DNA from: Saprospiraceae bacterium | GTDB lineage: Bacteria; Bacteroidota; Bacteroidia; Chitinophagales; Saprospiraceae | Assembly: GCA_016717145.1 (NCBI GenBank) | Contig: JADKGD010000073.1 | Coordinates: 1-64,000 of the forward strand | DNA: 64,000 nt | Direction: 5' to 3' | Shown: positions 47,104-56,411 of the stretch, one piece after another | Layout: each line of letters begins with the position of its first letter | How positions within the stretch are numbered: the first letter of the stretch is position 1 | The notes under the pieces: model-generated | The model's database searches: none | Seen by the model: only the letters and a program-made list of their open reading frames with translations | Told to the model about the DNA's origin: nothing | Translations under genes and position numbers: made by a program

Positions 47104-48534
47104 ATGAAAATTTTGTTGACCGGTGTGACCGGATATATTGCGCAAAGGTTGTTGCCTGTTTTATTGGAAAACGGACATGAAGTGGTATGTTGTGTGAGAG
47201 ATAAAAACAGATTTAACCGCAAAAACTATTTGACACAAAATCTCCATATTCTGGAGTTAGATTTTTTAGATAAAAATAGCCTGTTACAGATACCTGAAGA
47301 TATTGATATTGCATATTATCTGATTCATTCCATGTCGACTCAGAGTGGTGATTTTGAGCGTATGGAACAAGAGTGTGCCACAAATTTTAAGGAACGTTTG
47401 GACCAAACTAATGTTAAGCAGGTTATTTATTTAAGTGGCATAAGCAATGCCGACGAGCTGTCCAAACATTTATCATCACGACTGCATGTCGAAGCCGTTT
47501 TGGCAAATGCCAACTTTGTTTTGACAACTTTGCGAGCCGGAATCATAGTTGGTTCGGGCAGTGCATCTTTTGAAATCATTCGTGATCTGGTCGAGAAATT
47601 ACCCATCATGATTGCACCTCGATGGCTTAAAACAAAATGTCAGCCTATAGCCATCCGAAATGTAGTAGAGTTTTTAATCGGAGTCATCGGAGTAAAAGAA
47701 ACATATCACAACAGTTATGATATTGGCGGCCCTAATATCTTAAATTATAAAGAGATGCTATTACGTTTTGCAAAAATTCGGGGACTAAAAAGACGTATTT
47801 GGATCGTACCTGTGATGACGCCTAAAATTTCTTCTTACTGGCTATATTTTGTTACAGCCACGTCTTATGATTTGGCCAAAAATTTGGTAAATAGCATGAA
47901 AGTAGATGTCATCTGTAAGCCAAACGATCTGGCAAAAAAGCTTAACATCAAGCTCCTGGATTATGATACTGCAATCAAGCTTGCCTTTGATAAAATCGAA
48001 CAAAATCAGGTACTGTCAAGCTGGAAGGACGCACAAACCAGCGATATATTCAGCCAGGGTTTTTCTAAATTAATCGAGGTGCCTGTCAATGGATGTTTTA
48101 AAGATATCAGACAAGTTACCGTCCAGGACGGCAAAATTTCATTAGAAAAAATATGGGCTATAGGTGGTAAAACAGGATGGTATTATGGCAACTGGCTATG
48201 GAAGTTCAGAGGTTTTTTGGATCAGCTGTTTGGAGGTGTTGGCATGCGACGTGGGCGAAAAAGCGATACCGAAATTGTCTCTGGTGATGCCCTTGATTTT
48301 TGGCGTGTTTTATTAGCTGACAAGGAAGAAAAGCGTCTTTTATTGTATGCAGAAATGAAGTTGCCAGGTGAAGCATGGCTTGAATTTAGTTTGGACTTTA
48401 ATAATGTGCTAACGCAAACAGCAACATTTAGACCCTTAGGCTTATTAGGCAGATTGTATTGGTATGCCGTGCTCCCTTTTCATGGTTTTATTTTTTCAGG
48501 AATGATCAAAAATATTGCCGAATCAAATGTTTAG
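47104..48534 (+). CDS. NAD(P)-binding SDR (atypical) fused to a DUF2867 domain
   Basis: 476 aa. N-terminal Rossmann domain 'MKILLTGVTGYIAQRLLPVLLENGHEV' with 'YYLIHSM' and 'VIYLSGI', as in NmrA/atypical SDRs. The C-terminal half ('GGKTGWYYGNWLWKFRGFLDQLFGGVGMRRGR', in sections, then 'LDFWRVLLADKEEKRLLLYAEMKLPGEAWLEF') is the DUF2867 module, an SRPBCC-like fold. Cytoplasmic oxidoreductase of unknown substrate. Follows the duplicated SDR/SRPBCC pair, so all three may act together. Confidence 0.9.
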   Translation: MKILLTGVTGYIAQRLLPVLLENGHEVVCCVRDKNRFNRKNYLTQNLHILELDFLDKNSLLQIPEDIDIAYYLIHSMSTQSGDFERMEQECATNFKERLDQTNVKQVIYLSGISNADELSKHLSSRLHVEAVLANANFVLTTLRAGIIVGSGSASFEIIRDLVEKLPIMIAPRWLKTKCQPIAIRNVVEFLIGVIGVKETYHNSYDIGGPNILNYKEMLLRFAKIRGLKRRIWIVPVMTPKISSYWLYFVTATSYDLAKNLVNSMKVDVICKPNDLAKKLNIKLLDYDTAIKLAFDKIEQNQVLSSWKDAQTSDIFSQGFSKLIEVPVNGCFKDIRQVTVQDGKISLEKIWAIGGKTGWYYGNWLWKFRGFLDQLFGGVGMRRGRKSDTEIVSGDALDFWRVLLADKEEKRLLLYAEMKLPGEAWLEFSLDFNNVLTQTATFRPLGLLGRLYWYAVLPFHGFIFSGMIKNIAESNV

Positions 48535-48563
48535 CATTATAAACTTTATGAAAATAATTTTAC

Positions 48564-49365
48564 ACAACATAAGATCATTCTTGCGTTAGATCGAATATGT
48601 TTATTAGGCAATGTATTTTTCCTGACTTGTTCCTTTTAGTGCGGTGGAAATAATTTAGCCACCAATTTGTCCATTTTTGGAGTAAGTTTTGCCTTTACTG
48701 TGACGGTTTTATAGGTTATATTATTTAGGATTTGGCCATCTACTATTTTAGATGTGTGTTTAACACATTGCACGTTTGAAACTATTTCAATTGATCATTG
48801 CTAATAAACTAAAAATCTCAACTTTGATTATACTATTACCTCAAGCCGGTAAGGCTTTTACTTTTTTTCTGCAGCAAAAAAAAGTAAACAAAAAATGCCG
48901 CCGCTGTTTTGTCTTCTTAACGCTTAAAAGTCATCTTCCCGACGGAAACAAAAAAAACTCGCCTTTTACATCCGTTCTTTAAATATATTTACGAGTTATT
49001 TTAGAGTTGTGCTTTTATAAATAATTCTATTGGCTCAAACAGTTTTTTGTTTGTACCGTCTCCAGTGACTTTTAAGCTAAAGACAAAAAGGCGGAAGACA
49101 ACCCTCCTCCGAAAAAAGTACCTTCACCCTAAATATTTTTTATCTTTTGATACACTAATATTTGAACTGCTTTGGCTTTTGATGTGGTCTTTACTATCCT
49201 GATTTTCATGCCAAAAAACCACTTTAGTGCGGTAAATTTATGAAAATAAATCATTATGATGCTGATAATCAGATATTTAAAACCGCACTAAATTTACTTG
49301 GGACAAGTCAGGACACAACATAAGACCAATCTTGCGTTAGATCGAATATGTATATTTGTCAATGT
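48564..49365. mobile_element. Element bounded by inverted repeats and a ~50-nt direct repeat
   Basis: The direct repeat 'acacaacataaga..' (48564-48615 and 49314-49365; shared core tcttgcgttagatcgaatat) encloses an inverted repeat TCCTGACTTGT(T/C)CC at 48620-48633 and 49300-49313. The 670 nt inside hold no gene; a 68-aa open frame (48776-48982) is Lys/Phe-rich and not convincing. Inverted 'ttagtgcggt' pieces at both inner ends extend the symmetry. The rest of the 1.17-kb gap to 49704 is AT-rich, with a REP-like palindrome at 49628-49655. Confidence 0.55.
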
Positions 49366-49704
49366 TTTATTGATAGACCTCTCCGAATAAGCCTGGAAAT
49401 AATTCATCATCGGTTTTATTCATTCCGAATAAAAACTTGATTACATTTAGTCAATTTGAAATGAGTAGATTTTTTAATTCTATTTTTGTGAACTTACCTC
49501 ACTACGATATTTTTTATATTTTAAGACTAAATCAAATTTTTAATATTTAACATTGTGGGGAAGAGCTTTTTTATGCACAAATTACTATTAAGTTTTACAT
49601 TTGTATTAATTTGAGTTTGGAATACCTGCCAATCAAATCACTATGGCAGGCGGACACTTTCTAGTTCTAAATGTCCATTTAAGTAACTTATAATAAAAAA
49701 AACT

Positions 49705-51273
49705 ATGTCAGGATGTTTAAAAATTTATTTCTTATCATTGGTGCTTTGGCTACCCGCAATGGGTGTTGCTCAAAACGCAATTATCGGTTCGGTTAGAGAT
49801 CAAAAAACTAAAGAAGCGTTGATTTTTTTGCACATCATAAAGAGTGGCACAACTGAATCATATCTTACTAATGATGACGGATTTTTTCGTCTGAACTCAG
49901 TACAAATGACCGATACCATTGAATTTGTTTATTTAGGTTATGAGTCTAAAAAAATAGCAGGTAAAGACTTTAAACCCAAGATGATAGTCGAACTGTCTCC
50001 AAATAGTATATTAATAGAAGAAATAAAGATTATTGCCAATGATGATTACTTGATAAGCATGGTTGAAAAATGTACCAAAAAGTCCAAAAAAGCATTTTCG
50101 GCTACTTCCAAGGCCTATCTGGAGATAAATAGTCAGGACGAATTTGGACCTCTTGAACTGCTCAGATTTTATTACAATGCCTCGATTAAAGGACCAAAAG
50201 TTGAAGATCTCAGACTCAAAAATGGACAAGCAGCCCTTATAAATGATCCCAAAAGGTATTTTATCAGTTTGGGTACATCTCAGGCTATTTTATTGTTGAA
50301 TCCTTTAGATAATAACGACAGGTATCCCATGCTTCCATTGTCAATGAATCGAAAAAATATTAAAAAACACTTTTGGCTCACTAAACTCCCGGAACTTGCA
50401 GATCAGGATATATTGAGGGTCGAGTTTGAACCCAAAAACGATATAGGAAAATACTTTAGGGGTGAAATCTGGATGAGAAAATCCGATCAGCAAATGCTCA
50501 AACTTGTGCTATTGTCAGATAATACCAGGATTCACCCGTTTGAACCCTTCAAGCCTGAAGATGTAATCAGTAATCTGGGTTTTAATGTGACGTATCATTT
50601 TAATAAAGTAAGTGACGGAATTGCAATGTCACTTTTGGAATTCAATTTTACATTTGACTACGAGGATCATAAAAGTAGTATTCCCGAACATCGTAAGATC
50701 AGCACACAAGGTATCCTTCACTTTTATGATTATTCTGAGCCATTTTTTATACCATTGTTTTATTATAACCCCAATCACAATGATTATCGCAAAATTGCGC
50801 TCATTCCATATGATAGTATATTCTGGTCGCACCATCAAGGCCTGGAATTTACAGAAGCTCAGCGTCAAAGGATGGAAGTTTTTGAAAAAAATGGATTTAA
50901 GTTAAATTTTGATGAAAAGAAAAAGGATGTTGACACTTCAGCTACCGAAGACGATTTTTTGGCTCAGGGTCATTTTTTTGAACATAACAACATAGTTTGG
51001 AAGAAAAATACATTTATCAGATTGCCGCCTAAACCTTCAATAGGCGGCCGAAGATATGCACACTTTGTGGTACAATTATTTTTTGATGTTCATCAACATG
51101 AAAAACGTTTATATTATACTACAAAAACTATTTTTGACATTTTTAATACGAATTATGAATTGGAAATGAATAAAGAGGAGCTTATTTTTTTTAATATTTA
51201 TTTTGACCTCTGTGAAATAGAACGGATCAAAATGGAACAAAAATATCAAAGGCTACTTCAATTGCAGAAATGA
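49705..51273 (+). CDS. Exported protein with carboxypeptidase-regulatory-like domain
   Basis: 522 aa. Signal peptide (1-23, 'LSLVLWLPAMGVAQ'), then 'AIIGSVRDQKTKEALIFLHI...YLTNDDGFFRL...EFVYLGYESK', the regulatory-like beta-sandwich of T9SS/SusC-type exported proteins, then a long domain similar in style to uncharacterised Bacteroidota outer-membrane-associated proteins ('RGEIWMRKSDQQML'). No sorting domain. The end overlaps the next small ORF by ATGA, and that ORF probably belongs to the same protein. Confidence 0.75.
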   Translation: MSGCLKIYFLSLVLWLPAMGVAQNAIIGSVRDQKTKEALIFLHIIKSGTTESYLTNDDGFFRLNSVQMTDTIEFVYLGYESKKIAGKDFKPKMIVELSPNSILIEEIKIIANDDYLISMVEKCTKKSKKAFSATSKAYLEINSQDEFGPLELLRFYYNASIKGPKVEDLRLKNGQAALINDPKRYFISLGTSQAILLLNPLDNNDRYPMLPLSMNRKNIKKHFWLTKLPELADQDILRVEFEPKNDIGKYFRGEIWMRKSDQQMLKLVLLSDNTRIHPFEPFKPEDVISNLGFNVTYHFNKVSDGIAMSLLEFNFTFDYEDHKSSIPEHRKISTQGILHFYDYSEPFFIPLFYYNPNHNDYRKIALIPYDSIFWSHHQGLEFTEAQRQRMEVFEKNGFKLNFDEKKKDVDTSATEDDFLAQGHFFEHNNIVWKKNTFIRLPPKPSIGGRRYAHFVVQLFFDVHQHEKRLYYTTKTIFDIFNTNYELEMNKEELIFFNIYFDLCEIERIKMEQKYQRLLQLQK

Positions 51274-51431
51274 TAAAAATTTACCAAAATGCTCAAAAGG
51301 AAATGAAAAATATCAGCTTCGAGTACCAATACGAGACTGATCTTGGTGATAATGTTGAGGCTATGAGAAAATGGAATGGTATTGTAAAATCGGCCTTGAA
51401 CAAAGATAATATCGACATTTTTTCGAAATAG
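51270..51431 (+). CDS. 53-aa ORF, probably the shifted C-terminus of the upstream protein
   Basis: ATG at 51270 overlaps the TGA of the upstream gene (ATGA). The peptide 'MIKIYQNAQKEMKNISFEYQ...RKWNGIVKSALNK' continues the helical, charged style of that gene's end. It is either a translationally coupled small protein or, more likely, the last 50 residues separated by a one-base shift near 51268. Confidence 0.4.
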   Translation: MIKIYQNAQKEMKNISFEYQYETDLGDNVEAMRKWNGIVKSALNKDNIDIFSK

Positions 51432-51703
51432 ATGTCTTGATTATTCAGCGTCTTTTTTGATATTAATCTTTTCAAATATTTTTTTATATTCGAAAAAAAT
51501 ATAAGCTTAACACATGTTTGGGTATTGTAAAATTATACCGAAAAATGCACAGGAATTTAAGCATAGTTACTACACGTGAGGTAGACTTTTTTTTCTAAAA
51601 TACTACAATAGTGAATTGAGGTTCAATAAAACTGTCCACCGTTTATTAATATGTATTAGTTAAAAAATACAAAATAATATACTATAATATAAATACATTG
51701 ACG

Positions 51704-51711
51704 TACATTTG
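51704..51711 (+). promoter_or_regulatory. Candidate -7 element for the cytochrome gene
   Basis: TACATTTG fits TAnnTTTG. Transcription would begin near 51718, too late for use of the upstream ATG at 51723, so it supports the start at 51762. No clear -33 box. Confidence 0.35.
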
Positions 51712-51761
51712 TTATGTAAATGTATGAAAATGCAATTATTGAACCATTAAAACCAAAAAAA

Positions 51762-52754
51762 ATGAAAACATTATTTAACATCGTTAAATGGTTAAGTCTG
51801 GTAGTGGCCATTCTAATCATTGGTTTTTATAGTTTTGTCCAGCTAAAATGGGATCATGCCTGGGATGCACCCTATCCGGAAATTACTTCAAGTAGAGATT
51901 CTTCTATGATTGCAAGGGGTAAATATTTGGCGTACGGACCGGCGCATTGTGGAACATGCCACGTTCCTATGGATAAAATAATGGAAGTGGAAAATGGCAA
52001 CCTATTGCCTTTGACAGGTGGTTGGGAACTATCTATTCCTCCGGGCATATTCAGGGCACCAAACATTACTCCAGATATGGAAACAGGTATAGGTAAGCTT
52101 ACGGATAAAGAAATAGCACGCACACTCAGACATTCAGTAGGTAGTGACGGAAGATGCCTTATACCACTTATGCCTTTTCAGGAATTGAGTGATTATGATT
52201 TAACTGCAGTCTTGTCTTTTCTCAGATCTCAGGAAGGTGTATCGCATGAAGTAAAAAGAAGTGAATTTACCTTTATAGGTAAGGCGCTTATGGCGTGTGG
52301 TTTGATAAAACCTGAAGGGCCCAAAAATCCACCTGTCAAAGATATGAAGATAGATTCAACTGCAGAATATGGAAGTTATCTTGCGCATAGCGTATCCAAT
52401 TGTGTGGGATGTCATACAAAACGTGATTTGAAAACAGGTGCGTTTATCGGGGTGCCATTTGCTGGTGGAATGCAATTTGCACCCGATGCTTTTTCAAAAG
52501 GTTTGGCATTTGTATCTCCCAACCTGACTCCAGATACAGAAACTGGAATTATGGCCACCTGGGATGAACAAACTTTCATAAAACGATTTAAAGCCAATAG
52601 GTTGCATAAAGGAAGTCCGATGCCATGGGGCGCTTTTTCAAGGATAAATGATCTGGAAGTTAAAGCAATTTATCGCTTCCTTAAAAGCCTTGATCCTGTC
52701 AATCATAAGATTGAACAAATAGTGTATAGTCAAGGTGAATCATTGCCGGAATGA
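51762..52754 (+). CDS. Membrane-anchored dihaem cytochrome c
   Basis: 330 aa from 'MKTLFNIVKWLSLVVAILIIGF', an N-terminal membrane anchor; a longer reading from 51720 adds 14 residues without a signal-like character. Two haem c sites, CGTCH (about residue 62) and CVGCH (about residue 214), each in its own cytochrome c domain with distal Met candidates ('PLMPFQELSDYDL', 'SPMPWGAFSRINDLE'). Resembles the cytochrome subunit of membrane-bound dehydrogenases. Periplasmic electron carrier; partner enzyme not present here. Confidence 0.85.
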   Translation: MKTLFNIVKWLSLVVAILIIGFYSFVQLKWDHAWDAPYPEITSSRDSSMIARGKYLAYGPAHCGTCHVPMDKIMEVENGNLLPLTGGWELSIPPGIFRAPNITPDMETGIGKLTDKEIARTLRHSVGSDGRCLIPLMPFQELSDYDLTAVLSFLRSQEGVSHEVKRSEFTFIGKALMACGLIKPEGPKNPPVKDMKIDSTAEYGSYLAHSVSNCVGCHTKRDLKTGAFIGVPFAGGMQFAPDAFSKGLAFVSPNLTPDTETGIMATWDEQTFIKRFKANRLHKGSPMPWGAFSRINDLEVKAIYRFLKSLDPVNHKIEQIVYSQGESLPE

Positions 52755-53047
52755 CGAGTATACATTAGTGACCATACACTTTACTAAGTATGTTGATAAA
52801 TTTTCATAGATAAAGTAGATAGGGTATAATAGACAGAGAGAATTTTTTTCGTACCAAAATCTTACATCAAGGATCAATTTTGATGTGTGGGCATAGTCAT
52901 GGATAAAGAAGGTAAAAGGGTAAAACTATCTTTCAGGAATTACCGGTTTAGTGTTTATTGTCTGTGTAAGATTTTGGTCAAAGTTTGACATATTATAATT
53001 AAATTTGCTGTTAGAGTCCTATAAAAAATAAACAATATTTTTGACCA

Positions 53048-53347
53048 ATGACAAAAATAGTATTAATTATGCTCTTTGTTTGTATTCCGCTTTCCAGCAT
53101 ATGGGCCTTGTTTTTAAAAGATGTCAGATCGAATAAAAAGACATTACTAAATGTACTATTAATCATTAATGCTGTACTTTTTTTATGGCCACTTGGAATG
53201 GCTTATTTTTTAACGCCTGCAGGTGGCAACATGTGGGACGAAAATGGGGCTGGAGGTTATCTGTGGTTTTATATGATCTTGTTACCACTTTGTTTTATAT
53301 GTCAATGTGTGTTGTTAAGCATAAAATTAAAAAATTCCAAACCTTAA
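53048..53347 (+). CDS. Small integral membrane protein
   Basis: 99 aa with three hydrophobic helices ('IVLIMLFVCIPLSSIWALF', 'LLNVLLIINAVLFLWPLGM', 'WFYMILLPLCFICQCVLL'). A loop with 'PAGGNMWDENGAGGY' sits between the last two. No family recognised. Stand-alone; probably inner membrane. Confidence 0.6.
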   Translation: MTKIVLIMLFVCIPLSSIWALFLKDVRSNKKTLLNVLLIINAVLFLWPLGMAYFLTPAGGNMWDENGAGGYLWFYMILLPLCFICQCVLLSIKLKNSKP

Positions 53348-53584
53348 AATGAACGGTTAATTTTGTGTTTCTATACAAAAAATGATACAAATAAATACTG
53401 CCCCTTCATGTGAATTTGTATAAATTACATTCTTCAAAAAGATGATTACCATCATCCATTTCTATGACAAAAGTTACTGGCTTAATGTGTGACATTTTGT
53501 AATTTGCATTGCAATGTCAAGTGTGGTGGGATTGCCTGCGGTGGCATTCGGCAAATCATAAAATAACACCTAAAAGCAGTAAAA

Positions 53585-53806
53585 ATGGACCTGCATCATA
53601 TTGATTCCTTATTGCCTGCCGAAATGGCTTTTAAAGCCGAACAAGTAGGGGTAACAAAAGCAAATATGACAATGTCAAAAACCTTGGTTCTGGCCATTTT
53701 GGCTGGTGCTTTTATAGCTTTTGGAGCCGTTTTTTTTATTACGGTAACGGTGGTGGGTTTGGTGTATTGGTTTGTATATCTTAGGGCGGCAGAAATTAAA
53801 GGATGA
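53585..53806 (+). pseudogene. Formate/nitrite transporter with a large internal deletion
   Basis: The N-terminal 'HHIDSLLPAEMAFKAEQVG' and first helix 'LVLAILAGAFIAFGAVFF' are the standard start of FocA/NirC-family (FNT) channels. After 'ITVTV' the sequence jumps to 'VGLVYWFVYLR', the normal last helix and end of the family. About 200 residues, including the pore, are missing while the frame is kept. The result is a 73-aa protein with two helices that cannot form the pentameric anion channel. Deletion in the genome or collapse in assembly are both possible. Confidence 0.75.
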
Positions 53807-53892
53807 CTGAAGTGAAGTCACTACGAAGGAGTGACCAAGTTATACAAGGCTTTTACGGAGGGAACCGAGTGAGCGGTTAGTATACTTCAGAC

Positions 53893-53979
53893 AAACATAA
53901 AGTCAGATATTATTGGAATACCTGCCCGACGTACAACTTTGGCAGGCGGGAATTTCTAATGTGGATTCTGGGTTTAAAC
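53893..53979. repeat. Inverted partial copy of the MITE-like element at 17101
   Basis: The reverse complement matches 17102-17193 with only a few differences, including the terminal 'aacccagaatc' and the REP-like palindrome CCTGCCCGACG...GGCAGGCGGG. The other half of the element is absent. Ends about 40 nt before the next gene. Confidence 0.75.
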
Positions 53980-54016
53980 ATAAAACAATCATTTGTTCAC
54001 TTAAAAAAGATTAAAT

Positions 54017-54283
54017 ATGGCAAACAAGATTTTATGTCAAAGTTGTAGTATGCCTCTTGACAACGATGAGCTAAAAGGGAGTGAAAAGAACGGCTCAAAA
54101 AGTAATGAATTCTGTATCTATTGTTATGAAAAAGGTGTATTTAAAAATCCCTCCATATCGTTGGCAGGTATGAAAGATATGGTAAAGTCGCAAATGGTAA
54201 AAATGAATCTTCCTGAACAACAGATTAAAGCAGCAGTTGCAGAATTACCCAAACTGGCACGGTGGAAAAACTATTGGCCATAA
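54017..54283 (+). CDS. Zinc-ribbon protein
   Basis: 88 aa. Four cysteines in 'ILCQSCSMPLD' and 'FCIYCYEKGVF' make a treble-clef/zinc-ribbon as in the family 'putative zinc ribbon domain' (Zn_ribbon_2). The C-terminal part is helical ('MKDMVKSQMVKMNLPEQQI'), ending in an aromatic 'WKNYWP'. Function unknown; widespread in Bacteroidota and Firmicutes. Confidence 0.82.
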   Translation: MANKILCQSCSMPLDNDELKGSEKNGSKSNEFCIYCYEKGVFKNPSISLAGMKDMVKSQMVKMNLPEQQIKAAVAELPKLARWKNYWP

Positions 54284-54360
54284 TGTTTACCGTCCATTTA
54301 TAAAAGTATTTTTTAGTTTAATTTTGTTTTATCATTTTTAGAAAATATGGTTAAAATAAC

Positions 54361-54765
54361 ATGAATATAGATCCTGAATTACAAGCTTTGTTTTATCAAA
54401 ATATTGGAAAAGTATTTTACGCTATTGCAGCGGCTGATGACAAAATACACAACGAAGAAGTCCATCAACTCAGGCAACTAGTCAACACAGAATGGTTAAA
54501 ACTGAATGGAAATAAAAACAAAAAGGATATTGATACCATGCGACAGATTAAAATTGTATTTTTTCAACTCGCCCGTCAAAAACGTGACCCTCATGAATGT
54601 TTGATGGAATTCAAATCGTTTATGTCTGACAATAAATACCTTTTTACCGAACCAGTAAAACAATTGATCTGGAATACGGCAAGATCCATCGCTTCATCTT
54701 TTTCAGGCAATAATAAATCTGAGTTGGTATTGCTTGCAGTGTTGGCAAGTATACTAAAAGATTAA
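54361..54765 (+). CDS. TerB-like helical protein
   Basis: 134 aa, all alpha, with 'KVFYAIAAADDKIHNEEVHQLRQLV', the acidic 'A-x-A-D-x-x-I' signature at the start of TerB-type domains. No tellurite-resistance partners nearby, so no more precise function. Cytoplasmic. Confidence 0.65.
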   Translation: MNIDPELQALFYQNIGKVFYAIAAADDKIHNEEVHQLRQLVNTEWLKLNGNKNKKDIDTMRQIKIVFFQLARQKRDPHECLMEFKSFMSDNKYLFTEPVKQLIWNTARSIASSFSGNNKSELVLLAVLASILKD

Positions 54766-54789
54766 GATGCTGAGGGAGAATTTAGGAGT

Positions 54790-54939
54790 TTTATAATGTT
54801 GTTGGTGGTAGGGATAAACGATTTGGGCGACGAGTCTTTCTGTATTGGATATGATTTGCGCAAAAGCATCGCTTTGATCGTCGAGTACTTTTCTGACAAG
54901 CACCTTATCCGTGTTGATATCTGTATGTTGATTGTTCAC
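54790..54939 (-). pseudogene. N-terminal fragment of an ECF-type sigma factor
   Basis: 'INTDKVLVRKVLDDQSDAFAQIISNTERLVAQIV' resembles region 2.1 of sigma-70-family ECF factors (VL-x-G-d-x-x-AF-x-x-II-x-x-y-x-x-LV). After about 50 residues the similarity ends without regions 2.4 or 4. It is a leftover 5' end next to the TerB-like gene. Confidence 0.5.
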
Positions 54940-55000
54940 GCAGGTATTAGACCATTGCCTTTTGTATATGTTGCAATTGGCATATAAATATAAATATTAT

Positions 55001-55402
55001 TCAAATATATTTAGTTGTGATCTCCAGCCTGTTATTGTCAGGGTCTAACGTTTCGAACTCGTAATATCCATCACCGGTTTTTCTGGGGCCGCGAAGGATA
55101 GTATATCCGGCTTTCTCAAGTTCCCGGGCTTTATGGTCAACTTCAGACATAGTTTTAACCCCAAATGCCAAATGTATGATGCCTTGATATTGTTTCTGTA
55201 TAGTGTCGTTCAGATTGCCTGGAATGCCGGGCTTGGTCATAATTTCAAGTCTTGATCCTGATTCAAAAGACAAAAAATAACTTTCAAATCCGGTAAGAAG
55301 ATTCGTGTATTTATTATTTGCTTTTGCTTCAAAATGTGTTATGTAATACGATTTAAGTAATTCAAGATTATTTGTCCAAATGGCCACATGCTCTAAAATC
55401 AT
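55001..55402 (-). CDS. VOC (glyoxalase/bleomycin-resistance) family protein
   Basis: 133 aa; paired beta-alpha-beta-beta-beta modules 'LEHVAIWTNNLELLKSYYI' and 'IIHLAFGVKTMSEVDHKARELEKAGY', ending 'GYYEFETLDPDNNRLEI'. Metal-site candidates are His5, Glu54-like in 'RLEIM', His of 'GIIHLAF' and Glu of 'RLEIT'. Substrate unknown. Single gene. Confidence 0.88.
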   Translation of the reverse strand: MILEHVAIWTNNLELLKSYYITHFEAKANNKYTNLLTGFESYFLSFESGSRLEIMTKPGIPGNLNDTIQKQYQGIIHLAFGVKTMSEVDHKARELEKAGYTILRGPRKTGDGYYEFETLDPDNNRLEITTKYI

Positions 55403-55676
55403 ATAAGATAATTTATTACCATTTACTACACGAATCAGGCGTATTCACAAAACAAAACTACAGTATTTTTTCTAATACTCAGAAGATGTTTTTGTTAAGT
55501 GTGTAAAAATAATTGCACCAATGCTAAAATGCCTCCCTAGCCCTGTTCGATGCTATGTGCAGTCGCAATCATTCTATAAAGTGATCGTGACCACTTTAAT
55601 ACTTAATAATGAAGCGATGTTAATCCTTTTTGGGCTGATGGTTTGATTTGTTTAAATTCCAACTGCTACTTTCATT

Positions 55677-56411
55677 CTAAAGATGGCCGTTAATCTTTAC
55701 TTCCGGAGCCTGATATATATTTTCGAATATTGCTTTAAGCACTTCCGGGTGAGCACCCATTCCAAAATGACTGCTGTTTACTTCAATATTTTGGTGATGA
55801 TCGTCTACTTCTGTGTCCCGGCATACTTGCCAGGCTACAATGCCATCTTTTTTGGAATAAATGGACAAGGAAGGCATTGGGGTTTGTTGCGGCAAACGTT
55901 TAATGAGTTCTTGATCAACCTTAGACGAATCATTCAATAAGTCAAAAACCCATTTGGCATTATTTGGCGCATGTATATCGGCAAAAGGACTTCCCAAAGT
56001 GATCAGTTGTGAAATATATTGTGGCATTTGATGACACACTTCCCTGCAAAATAAACCACCCATACTCCAACCGATCAGAATAATTTTTTGGTGATGTTTT
56101 TCACAGCGACTTTTAATATTTTGAGCCAGCATGGGAAGCTTATGTAGTCTTCCGAGATTTGTTCCCATTTCCCAGCCATATACCTTAAATCCTTTTTTAG
56201 TGAGGTATTTTCGCAGAATTATGGTTGAAATATCAGAAGTCAGTAGACCCGGTACAACCAAAACAGGTCTTTGATTTCCTTCTGTAGTTTTTTTTGTAAA
56301 CCAAAGAAAGATGAAGCCTCTGATGGTTTCAAAAAATGCCCTTATGGATTCTGTAAAGTGTAAAAATTGAGACGGTTTTTTGATATCTTGGTTCATGCTA
56401 GATGCGCTCAT
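55677..56411 (-). CDS. Alpha/beta hydrolase (lipase/esterase-like)
   Basis: 244 aa. Core 'RPVLVVPGLLTSDISTIILRKYL' (oxyanion region), nucleophile elbow 'LIGWSMGGLFC' (G-W-S-M-G), acid candidate in 'YSKKDGIVAW' and catalytic His in 'VNSSHFGMGAHPEVL'. It starts inside the end of the monoacylglycerol-lipase-like gene (14-nt overlap; alternative start 15 nt later), so the two are translationally coupled. A role in storage-lipid turnover is inferred from this and the neighbouring granule-type genes. Confidence 0.85.
   Translation of the reverse strand: MSASSMNQDIKKPSQFLHFTESIRAFFETIRGFIFLWFTKKTTEGNQRPVLVVPGLLTSDISTIILRKYLTKKGFKVYGWEMGTNLGRLHKLPMLAQNIKSRCEKHHQKIILIGWSMGGLFCREVCHQMPQYISQLITLGSPFADIHAPNNAKWVFDLLNDSSKVDQELIKRLPQQTPMPSLSIYSKKDGIVAWQVCRDTEVDDHHQNIEVNSSHFGMGAHPEVLKAIFENIYQAPEVKINGHL

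Noticed and set aside
46848..47222. 124-aa minus-strand ORF
   Set aside because: Made of FFF/PGG strings from the suspected artefact block and overlaps a real gene start.
48776..48982. 68-aa ORF in the element at 48.6-49.4 kb
   Set aside because: Low-complexity Lys/Phe content and no recognised family; not supported as a transposase or any other gene.
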